Positions 48,780 to 55,736 of a stretch of 59,095 bases of DNA are shown in pieces. The translations under genes and the position numbers were made by a program. A model generated the notes under the pieces. That model had not been told where the DNA came from. It did not search any database and saw only the letters and a program-made list of their open reading frames with translations. Each line of letters begins with the position of its first letter. The first letter of the stretch is position 1. Location: NCBI RefSeq assembly GCF_029871235.1, contig NZ_SSOM01000084.1, positions 63,998 through 123,092 on the forward strand. Reading direction: 5' to 3'. Source of the stretch: Pseudomonas sp. BN411 (lineage in GTDB: Bacteria > Pseudomonadota > Gammaproteobacteria > Pseudomonadales > Pseudomonadaceae).

Positions 48780-49232
48780 ATGAAAAGCTTCAAACAACTG
48801 GCTCTGGCCGCAGCTGTACTCGCCGCTCCGTTCATGGCCCAGGCCGACCTCAAGGCCATGGACGACTCCGCTCTGTCCGGTGTGACCGGTCAGGACGGCA
48901 TCAGCATCTCCGGTAGCTTCAACGGCAGCATCGGCAGCGTCGTCTACACCGACTCCGAAACCAGCGGTGGCACCACCACCAACGGTACGCTGCGTCTGGA
49001 AACCATCTCCTTCACCGGCTTCGACATTCTCGACAGCGACCCGCTGAAGATCGACGTGATCGACGGTGGCGCTGGTGGCAACGACAAGCTGCAGATCAGC
49101 CTGCCGGCCATCACCGGACAGCTGTCGGTCGGCGCTATCCGCGTCGGCGACTCCAGCGCCGCCAGCATCGGTTCCCTGGCCATCAACAACATGAACATGT
49201 CCGGCTCCACCATCAAGGTCTGGGGCCACTGA
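48780..49232 (+). CDS. Small secreted protein (DUF6160-like), putative fibre or surface substrate
   Basis: The 150-residue protein has a Sec signal peptide ending FMAQA (residue 22). The mature part opens DLKAMDDSALSGVTGQDGIS and is rich in Gly, Ser, Thr, Ile and Asp with alternating beta-strand character, no Cys and an aromatic end (KVWGH). This opening is what I remember of DUF6160 proteins and of FilA in Acinetobacter. GGAG is eight bases before the ATG, and tandem stops TGA-TAG end it. An imperfect hairpin follows. Likely the exported product of the locus; function inferred. Confidence 0.8.
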   Translation: MKSFKQLALAAAVLAAPFMAQADLKAMDDSALSGVTGQDGISISGSFNGSIGSVVYTDSETSGGTTTNGTLRLETISFTGFDILDSDPLKIDVIDGGAGGNDKLQISLPAITGQLSVGAIRVGDSSAASIGSLAINNMNMSGSTIKVWGH

Positions 49233-49256
49233 TAGACGCGTTCATCCTGTAAGCCG

Positions 49257-49290
49257 GAAAGCCTCGCCGACTCTGTCGACGGGGCCTTTC
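49257..49290 (+). other. Hairpin between the secreted-protein gene and the C39 peptidase gene
   Basis: GAAAGCCTCGCCGAC pairs with GTCGACGGGGCCTTTC (one bulge, one mismatch, three-base loop). No T-run follows. It may act as an mRNA stabiliser or processing site that lets the first gene be expressed above the rest. Confidence 0.5.
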
Positions 49291-49321
49291 CCCGAAAAAG
49301 AGTCGAGTAGTCGGAACGGCA

Positions 49322-50083
49322 ATGATCGAAATCCTGGTTGGCAGTTTGCTCGGTCTGTTCGGCTTCACCCAGGCGGTGGACACCAAACCGCAACCACAAG
49401 GCGCGGTGAACATCAGCCAGCCCCTCTCGCCCAACGGCCCGTATCGCGAAACGGCTGTGGTCGAGCCGATGAGCCAGTTGCAGTTCCGCAACGTCATTCG
49501 CCAGGCCTACGACTACAGCTGCGGTTCCGCCGCGCTGACCTCGCTGCTGGACTATTACCTGGGCCGCAACCTGGAAGAACGCCAGGTGATGGAGGGCCTG
49601 CTGCGCTATGGCGAAGCCGACAAGATCGTCGAGCGCCGTGGCTTTTCGCTGCTGGACATGAAGCGCTTCGTCGGCGCCCTGGGCTACAAGAGCGGCGGCT
49701 TCCGTGCCGAATTCTCCGACCTCGACGCCCTGGAGCATCCGGCCATCGTTCCGATCCACTACGGCGGCTTCAAGCATTTCGTGGTGGTGCGCGACGTCTA
49801 CAACGACCACGTGTTCGTCGCGGACCCCGCACTGGGCAACATCAGTTTCACCCGTGCCCGTTTCGAAGAGATCTGGGACCAGAACGTCCTCTTCGTGATC
49901 TTCCCCACGGGCAATGAACCACAGAACGCCATGGCCCTCACCGAGCGCGACCTGCGCCTGGTGGACGATCGCATCGTCAGCCTGCTGGCGTTCCAGGAGT
50001 TTCCGCAGATCACCAAATTCACCCAGAACGAAATCGACGAACTGGGTTCGGGGGGCGACATCCGCTACATCCGCCGCAAGTGA
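49322..50083 (+). CDS. C39-family (double-glycine-type) cysteine peptidase
   Basis: The 253-residue protein has an N-terminal hydrophobic signal-like stretch (residues 1-18) and a free C39 peptidase domain: oxyanion Q61 and nucleophile C67 in RQAYDYSCGSAAL, H152 in FKHFVVV and D168 in ADPALG. It is not fused to an ABC transporter, unlike bacteriocin exporters, but resembles FapD of the Fap amyloid system and the stand-alone C39 protein of fil-type loci. It probably acts in the periplasm on the neighbouring exported protein. All three catalytic residues are intact. Confidence 0.88.
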   Translation: MIEILVGSLLGLFGFTQAVDTKPQPQGAVNISQPLSPNGPYRETAVVEPMSQLQFRNVIRQAYDYSCGSAALTSLLDYYLGRNLEERQVMEGLLRYGEADKIVERRGFSLLDMKRFVGALGYKSGGFRAEFSDLDALEHPAIVPIHYGGFKHFVVVRDVYNDHVFVADPALGNISFTRARFEEIWDQNVLFVIFPTGNEPQNAMALTERDLRLVDDRIVSLLAFQEFPQITKFTQNEIDELGSGGDIRYIRRK

Positions 50084-50120
50084 CACCCGCTCATAACAAG
50101 AAAGACCTGGGGATTGCACC

Positions 50121-51125
50121 ATGGGACCAAGGGAATACGCATGGCTGGCCATGCTGGTGCTTTGTACCAGTCTGCCGCTGCACGCCGAGGAGACCTCGGT
50201 GGACGACGCGCGTGACGCGCTGAGCAAGAAGGATGACGACGCCGACAGCGCCAAGGCGCTGGAAGAGGTGTTCCAGGCCTCCGAGAAGAGCTACACCCTG
50301 CTGAAGAAAGGGGAGCGTACGCTCACCTACGGCTTCGACTATTCGCTGGTACGCGACACCCAGATCGAAACCTTCCGTACTGGCCAGAACGTCTACAGCG
50401 TGCTCAGCCAGAGCGAGGCCCAGCACACCTTCACCAACTCCTTCACCTTCGACTACGGGGTGTGGGACAACCTGACCTTCAGTGTGCGTCTGCCGTTCGT
50501 GGCCAAGTACGACACCGAGCGCGACCTGAACGTCTACAGCCTGGGCGATATCTCCGCGTCGTTGCGCTGGCAACCCTGGGCGTCCACCCGCGGCCGCCCG
50601 GTCACCACACTGTTCGCCACCCTCGGCCTGCCCACCGGCGAGAGTCCCTACGACATCAACTCGGAGAACGACCTCTCCACCGGCAACGGCTATTACAGCC
50701 TCGGCGTGGGCGCCAACATGTCCTACGTGATCGACCCGGTCGTGCTGTTCGGCTCGGTGGGTTACACCTACAACATGCCGGTGCACGACATCCACCAGAT
50801 GCGCGGCGGGCGCATCCTGCAGGACGTGGAGCCGGGCGACACCCTCAACTTCAGCATGGGCTTCGCCTACGCGCTGTCCTACGACGTGTCCCTGGCCACC
50901 TCCTACCAGATGGCCTACACGACCAAGCCGACCTACGAGTTCGGCGACGTGAACCTGGAAGGGACCGAGCAGACCAGTTCGATCATGAACTTCTCCCTCG
51001 GCCTGCGAACGTCGCCGGACTACATCGTCAACATCAACGCCGGCTTCGGCATGACCGAGGATTCGCCCGACGTACTCCTGGGGCTTTCCGTTCCCCTCGA
51101 CATCAAAGGCCTCAAGGCCCAGTAA
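50121..51125 (+). CDS. Outer-membrane beta-barrel with N-terminal helical segment (FapF-like)
   Basis: The 334-residue protein has a signal peptide (1-22, LPLHA), an acidic/basic helical stretch over ~25-65 (DDARDALSKKDDDADSAKALEEVFQ) that could form a coiled coil or plug, and then alternating amphipathic strands to the end. The strands are typical of 12-strand transporters such as FapF, which carries the same helix-then-barrel layout and exports Fap amyloid subunits. The last residues (DIKGLKAQ) lack the usual terminal Phe. GGGGATTGCACC precedes ATG 50121. Export role inferred. Confidence 0.78.
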   Translation: MGPREYAWLAMLVLCTSLPLHAEETSVDDARDALSKKDDDADSAKALEEVFQASEKSYTLLKKGERTLTYGFDYSLVRDTQIETFRTGQNVYSVLSQSEAQHTFTNSFTFDYGVWDNLTFSVRLPFVAKYDTERDLNVYSLGDISASLRWQPWASTRGRPVTTLFATLGLPTGESPYDINSENDLSTGNGYYSLGVGANMSYVIDPVVLFGSVGYTYNMPVHDIHQMRGGRILQDVEPGDTLNFSMGFAYALSYDVSLATSYQMAYTTKPTYEFGDVNLEGTEQTSSIMNFSLGLRTSPDYIVNINAGFGMTEDSPDVLLGLSVPLDIKGLKAQ

Positions 51126-51143
51126 CCGACGAGCGAACACCTC

Positions 51144-52736
51144 ATGAGCATGCATCTTTCGCCGCTTGCGCGGGCGATCGCCGGGGTCGGTCTGTGCTGG
51201 GCGGGGCTGGCCCAGGCCCAATTGGCCAACGACCTGACCATCGGCAACCCCAAGGCCATGGCCATGGCCAACGCCATCACCGCCGATTCCTCGGGGATCG
51301 ACGCCGTGCACTACAACCCGGCCGCCCTGACCAAACTCAAGGGCCGCCAGACCACGGTGAAGTTCCTCACCGGGGTGATGGACATCCGCGCCAAGTTCGA
51401 AGCTCCCGAGGACTACGGCTTCCTCGGCTTCGACGACGACCCCGTGGCCAACTCCAGCAGCCGCACCCTGACCCCGGCCATGTACTTGCCCGGCATGGGC
51501 GGCATGACCGAGGTGCCGGTGCTGTTCGCACCGCTGGCGGGCCTGTCGATCAATCCGCCAGGTTCCAAGTTCACCTTCGCCACCAACGTCTACGCGCCCA
51601 TGGCCCTGGGTTACTCGCGGGATTCCGACAGCGATCCGGCACGCTACCAGGGGCGTGAAGTCGCCTTGCAGCGCATCACCTACTTCTCGCCCTCGGTGGG
51701 CTACCAGGTGAACGATGAGTTGGCCGTGGGCCTGTCCGTCGGCTTCTCCCACCAGGCCATGGCGCTCAACCAGGACTTCCGCAACCCGGGCTTCCTCACC
51801 GGCCTGACGCGGCTGTTCAACGAGTTCCTCTGCCTGCCGGGGCTGGGCGAGGTCGTCTCCGGGATCATCAACGTCTGCGGCGGCAAGATCGGCCCCTTCG
51901 ACACCCTGGCCAACATGGACCTGGACCTGCAGCAGTCGCTGTCGCCGACCTGGAACATTGGCGTGCTCTGGGAACCCACCGACTGGTTCGCCTGGGGCGC
52001 CACCTACCAGAGCGAGGCGCGCATGCACCTGCAGGGCAAGTACCGGGTGGACTACAGCAAGCAATGGCAGGGCTTCTGGTCCGGCATGCAGTCTTCGCTG
52101 TTCGGTCAGGTGTTGAGCCCGCTGTTCCCCCTCGGCAACGTCGACGAGGAAGTCGGCAACGCGTCCCTGGACATGACCTACCCGGACAACTTCTCCACCG
52201 GGATCAAGCTCACGCCCTTCGAGCGCTGGCAGTTCAACCTCGACCTGAAGTGGAGCGGCTACAGCGACTGGAACGAATTCGAGATCGAGTTCGACCGCGA
52301 ACTGGACCTGCTGCGCATCGCCAAGAACTTCGGTGGCGGCAAGGCCACCAGCAACAGCATCATCCTCGACCGTGGCTACCGCGATACCTGGAGCTGGGCA
52401 CTGGGCATGCAGTACCAGTGGACCGACCGCCTTGCCGTGCGCGCCGGCTACGAGTGGCGCCCGTCGGCCATCCCCGACGACAAGGCCGACGTGCTGGCAC
52501 CGATCGGCGACGCGCACCTGTACGGACTTGGCCTGGGTTACCGCTGGGACAAGGACACCAACATCGACATCGGCTTCAACTACTTCACCACCAAGCAGAG
52601 CACCAAGGCCAACACCAGTTGCAGCCTCAACTGCACCGGCATCGACAACCTGGTCTACAACCCCTATGCCGGGCAGAACGTCGAGACCTCGGTAAAGGCT
52701 TACATCCTGGCCCTGACCTACCAGACGACCTTCTGA
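51144..52736 (+). CDS. OmpP1/FadL-family outer-membrane protein
   Basis: The 530-residue precursor has a signal peptide (1-25, AGLAQA) and the FadL family opening IGNPKAMAMANAITADSSGIDAVHYNPAALTKLKGRQ, where NPA marks the plug/hatch region. Repeated barrel strands follow and the chain ends in ILALTYQTTF with the terminal Phe needed for barrel insertion. FadL proteins take up hydrophobic compounds. Here it sits inside the export locus, so a lipid or hydrophobic cargo, or a structural role, is possible. The start has a weak ribosome site (GAGCGAAC) and a second ATG at 51150. Confidence 0.88.
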   Translation: MSMHLSPLARAIAGVGLCWAGLAQAQLANDLTIGNPKAMAMANAITADSSGIDAVHYNPAALTKLKGRQTTVKFLTGVMDIRAKFEAPEDYGFLGFDDDPVANSSSRTLTPAMYLPGMGGMTEVPVLFAPLAGLSINPPGSKFTFATNVYAPMALGYSRDSDSDPARYQGREVALQRITYFSPSVGYQVNDELAVGLSVGFSHQAMALNQDFRNPGFLTGLTRLFNEFLCLPGLGEVVSGIINVCGGKIGPFDTLANMDLDLQQSLSPTWNIGVLWEPTDWFAWGATYQSEARMHLQGKYRVDYSKQWQGFWSGMQSSLFGQVLSPLFPLGNVDEEVGNASLDMTYPDNFSTGIKLTPFERWQFNLDLKWSGYSDWNEFEIEFDRELDLLRIAKNFGGGKATSNSIILDRGYRDTWSWALGMQYQWTDRLAVRAGYEWRPSAIPDDKADVLAPIGDAHLYGLGLGYRWDKDTNIDIGFNYFTTKQSTKANTSCSLNCTGIDNLVYNPYAGQNVETSVKAYILALTYQTTF

Positions 52737-53893
52737 TGAAAGCACCCATCCTGCTCCTCGCCCTGACCCTCGCCGGCGCCGCCCATGCCAGCAGCGGCCG
52801 CTACCTGACCTGGATCGACGACCAGGGCCGGGTGCACAACACCTTCGTCGATGGCCGCTACAGCGAGCAGCAGCGCCAGGCCGCCAGGCGCATCGTCCAG
52901 AGCGACCAGGCGCGCCTCAAGGATGGCGATGGCACGCTCTGGCCCGGCAATGCCAAGGCTGGCGAGAGCAAGCGGCGCTACTTCACCTGGGTGGATGCCA
53001 GCGGCAACCTGCAGAACAGCTTCTACGCGGCAGGGCAGGTGGACTCGGGGCAACGCAATTTCGTCCTGCCCAACGGCCAGCGCTCGGAAGAGTACGTCGA
53101 CTCCGACGTGCTCGAAGGCCGTGGCTATTCGCGCCCGGAGCAGGGCCCGGCCTATTTCACCTGGGTCGACGAACAAGGCCGCACACACAACTCGCCAGTG
53201 CCCGCGCGCGGCAAGGACAACGGCGACGATGAAGAGCGGCCGGGCCCCATTGCCTACACCGAGGCGCGTGAAATGGAGTTCCAGCGCAAGGCGGCGCTGT
53301 TGCCATCCCTGGACGGCCAGCCCAGCGCCGCCATGAAGGCGTTGCTGGAAGGCAGCGAAGAGCAGGGCGAGGCGCTCTACCAGAGCCTGGTGGACCGCTG
53401 CTGCGGCCAGCTCCCGGATGACGCCTTCACCGAGGTTTCGGTCGAAGAGCCGCGCTTTGAGGAGCTGAACAACCTGTCCCCCAGTTTCGATTTCCCCATG
53501 GGCCGCAGTTACTACAGCGCGCTCAAACTGCCGCGCTCGCAACACAGCTACGGCCTGCGCATCCGCAGTTTCGCCAATCGTCAGGTGGTCTACCCGTCGC
53601 TGCTGTTCCTCGACGAAGCCAAGCGCCCGACACGCCTGGTGAGCGACGCCGTGTACCAGCTCCATGGCGAAACCTGGTACCGCTACGCCTTCATCGAAGG
53701 CACGGTGCAGGTCCGCGCCAACCAGGGCGAGCGCTACGTGCTGCTGCTGACCACCGATGAGGACCGCAGCCTGCAGACCCTGGACAACAAACCCTTCAAG
53801 CGCCCCCTGCAGGACCTCGCCCTGAGCGAGGCGGGGATGCAGGTGCACGAGCATGCCGACCAGGGCTCCTTCGAACTGGCCATTGTGAAATGA
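52736..53893 (+). CDS. Periplasmic protein with three TWxDxxG repeats (MalM-like C-terminus)
   Basis: The 385-residue protein has a signal peptide (1-18, AAHA). Three copies of a [RA]Y[LF]TWxDxxGxxxN[ST] unit lie near residues 22-36, 80-94 and 139-153, each followed by a charged spacer and similar to DUF4124-type units. The C-terminal half (about 250-385) is beta-rich with FPMGRSYYSALKLPRSQHSYGLRIRS, like MalM-family periplasmic proteins. A CC pair lies near 221. The start overlaps the FadL stop (TGATG). It may bind sugar or peptidoglycan or act as an assembly factor. Family partly recognised, function unknown. Confidence 0.72.
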   Translation: MKAPILLLALTLAGAAHASSGRYLTWIDDQGRVHNTFVDGRYSEQQRQAARRIVQSDQARLKDGDGTLWPGNAKAGESKRRYFTWVDASGNLQNSFYAAGQVDSGQRNFVLPNGQRSEEYVDSDVLEGRGYSRPEQGPAYFTWVDEQGRTHNSPVPARGKDNGDDEERPGPIAYTEAREMEFQRKAALLPSLDGQPSAAMKALLEGSEEQGEALYQSLVDRCCGQLPDDAFTEVSVEEPRFEELNNLSPSFDFPMGRSYYSALKLPRSQHSYGLRIRSFANRQVVYPSLLFLDEAKRPTRLVSDAVYQLHGETWYRYAFIEGTVQVRANQGERYVLLLTTDEDRSLQTLDNKPFKRPLQDLALSEAGMQVHEHADQGSFELAIVK

Positions 53894-53911
53894 CCATGCA
53901 ATGTCCTTCAT

Positions 53912-54047
53912 TTGTGGGGGCGAATTCATTCGCTAAGGGCAGCGCAGCTGCCCCAGCTCTTCCGGGCAGGCCTTCGGCCTGCTCAGCGATTGAAATCGCC
54001 CTCACCCCCGGCCCCTCTCCCTCAGGGAGAGGGGCCGGGGGTGAGGG
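53912..54047. repeat. GGGGCGAATTCATTCGC repeat joined to a REP-like palindrome
   Basis: 53912-54000 repeats the element of 41506 (TGTGGGGGCGAATTCATTCGCTAAGG, AGCGCAGCT, CAGCGATTGAAATCGCC). It runs into a perfect palindrome at 53999-54047 with 24-bp arms around a single C; the left half reads CCCTCACCCCCGGCCCCTCT and on. It lies between the export locus and a methyltransferase gene and can act as a very stable mRNA 3' hairpin. Confidence 0.88.
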
Positions 54048-54125
54048 AGGGCGGTGAAACCTTCGCAGGGTGTCTTGATCGCGCGCTATGCTGGCAGCCC
54101 CAGCGACCCGAAGCGGATTCCTGCC

Positions 54126-54875
54126 ATGTCCGATACCCGCGCGCTTTTCACCCGCCAATCCGACGCCTACCGCGCCAATCGCCCCACCTACGATCCCGCC
54201 CTGATCGCCTGGCTCAGCCAGCAGGCGCCGGACCAGTCCCTGGCCTGGGATTGCGGTTGCGGCACCGGTCAGGCCACCACTGATCTTGCCAGGCACTTCC
54301 AGCAAGTCGTCGGCACCGATGTCAGCGCCCAGCAGCTGGCTCAGGCCGAGCCTGCACCCAACATCGACTACCGCTGTGAGCCGGCGGAACAGACCTCGCT
54401 GGCCGCTGGCAGCGTGTCCCTGACCCTGGTGGCCCAGGCGCTGCACTGGTTCGACCTGGATCGCTTCTATGCCGAAGTGCGCCGCGTGAGCCGGCCGGGT
54501 GGATTGCTGGCGGTGATCTCCTACAACCGCTCGACCATCGCGCCGGAGGTGGATGCGCTGGTCGATCACCTCTATAGCGACATCCTTGGCAGCTACTGGG
54601 CGGAGGAGCGCAAGCACGTGGAGCAGGGCTATCGCACCCTGCCGTTCCCCTTCGAGCGCATCGAGGTGCCGCCCTTCACCCTGGATGCCGACTGGGACCT
54701 GGCGCGCCTGCTGGGTTACCTGGAAAGCTGGTCGGCCTTGGGGACCTACAAATCTGCCCATGGCACCGACCCCCTGGACCCGTTGCGTGAACGCTTCCAG
54801 CAGGCCTGGGGCGACCCGGCCAGCACCCGCCGGGTGAGCTGGCCGCTGACGGTGAATCTGGGGAGGGTTTCCTGA
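54126..54875 (+). CDS. Class I SAM-dependent methyltransferase
   Basis: The 249-residue protein has motif I LAWDCGCGTGQAT (about residues 39-51), motif II VVGTDVSAQQL, and ALHWFDLDRFYAEVRRVSRPGGLLAVISYN for motifs III-IV, the Methyltransf_11/UbiE-like fold with the ALHWFD variant found in trans-aconitate or ubiquinone-like methyltransferases. Substrate unknown. ATG 54126 (MSDTRALF) is chosen because upstream codons fall in repeat DNA. Converges on the SCO gene across another repeat. Confidence 0.86.
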   Translation: MSDTRALFTRQSDAYRANRPTYDPALIAWLSQQAPDQSLAWDCGCGTGQATTDLARHFQQVVGTDVSAQQLAQAEPAPNIDYRCEPAEQTSLAAGSVSLTLVAQALHWFDLDRFYAEVRRVSRPGGLLAVISYNRSTIAPEVDALVDHLYSDILGSYWAEERKHVEQGYRTLPFPFERIEVPPFTLDADWDLARLLGYLESWSALGTYKSAHGTDPLDPLRERFQQAWGDPASTRRVSWPLTVNLGRVS

Positions 54876-54909
54876 AGTCGGGCCATTCCTTTGTGGGGGC
54901 ATGATCTTC

Positions 54910-55008
54910 TGTAGGGGCGAATTCATTCGCCAAGCAGGCCGAAGGTCTGCCCTGGGGACTCCCAGAGGGGCGGCTTCGCCACCCTTGGCGAATGAATTCG
55001 CCCCTACA
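54910..55008. repeat. Perfect 25-bp inverted repeat, GGGGCGAATTCATTCGCC family
   Basis: TGTAGGGGCGAATTCATTCG and the following CCAAG (54910-54934) are matched exactly in inverse at 54984-55008, around a 49-base centre with CAGGCCGAAGGTCTG and GGGGCGGCTTCGCCACCC small hairpins. It lies between convergent genes, so it may serve as a shared terminator. The element resembles a mobile miniature repeat. Confidence 0.9.
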
Positions 55009-55031
55009 AGGATTCCCCGTCAGCTTCATCC

Positions 55032-55700
55032 TCAAACCGGCAAGCTCGCATCCCTCCCGTTATGCGAGGTGAAGTCCACCGACCGGTCCACCATGTTGAT
55101 CGCAGCCACCAACTGTTCGGGCTGCGAGCGGGCTGAGGCCATGGTCCACTGGTCATAGCGGTCATTGCCGATGCGCACCATGCGGATGTGCGTGGTGCGG
55201 TCGGCGTCGACCACCGGGTCCGGGTCGAAGAAGCCCAGCTTGCGCCGCAGCTTCTCCAGGTCGGCGGGGTCGCCGGTGAGGAACAGCCAGCCCGGGCCGA
55301 CGTGGTGGGACTCAGCGTATTCCCTGAGGATCTCCGGCGTGTCCAGTTCCGGCTGCAGGGTGATGGAGTACATGAAGACATTCTTCCCGGCCCGGTCGCC
55401 CAACAGCTTCTGGGTGCCGCGCAGGTTTGCGGTCATGGTGGGGCAGAGGCCGCCGCACATCGTGTACATCATGTTGAAGGCCACCACCTTGTCACGCATG
55501 AGGTCGTCGTAGAGCTTCACCCGTTTGCCCAGGTGCGTGTAGAGCGTGAGGTTGGGGAAGTAGCGGGCGCCGAAGCTGTCGCCCTCGGCGTACTCGGGCT
55601 CCGGGGCGGCCCAGTTGCGGCCCACCAGGCCGGTGCCCAGCGCGGCCAGGCCCGCGGCAGCCATACCGGCGCCGAACAGCAGGTTTCTGCGAGTGTTCAT
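55032..55700 (-). CDS. SCO1/SenC-family copper protein
   Basis: The 222-residue protein has an N-terminal membrane anchor or twin-arginine-like signal (TRRNLLFGAGMAAAGLAALG), a thioredoxin-like SCO fold with C82-x3-C86 (MCGGLCP) as the copper pair, and the DRTTHIRMVR segment providing the third ligand His. SCO proteins deliver copper to or reduce thiols in copper enzymes such as cytochrome c oxidase CuA. Here it follows a multicopper oxidase gene by 36 nt, so it probably serves that enzyme. Confidence 0.87.
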   Translation of the reverse strand: MNTRRNLLFGAGMAAAGLAALGTGLVGRNWAAPEPEYAEGDSFGARYFPNLTLYTHLGKRVKLYDDLMRDKVVAFNMMYTMCGGLCPTMTANLRGTQKLLGDRAGKNVFMYSITLQPELDTPEILREYAESHHVGPGWLFLTGDPADLEKLRRKLGFFDPDPVVDADRTTHIRMVRIGNDRYDQWTMASARSQPEQLVAAINMVDRSVDFTSHNGRDASLPV

Positions 55701-55736
55701 CTGGCATCTCCAGTAACGATCAAGGGTTGGCTGTGA

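Noticed and set aside
50091-52745. An 884-codon minus-strand open frame across the two barrel genes
   Set aside because: Same antisense composition pattern, spans two genes and their gap, and has no domain; the plus-strand proteins are recognisable outer-membrane barrels.
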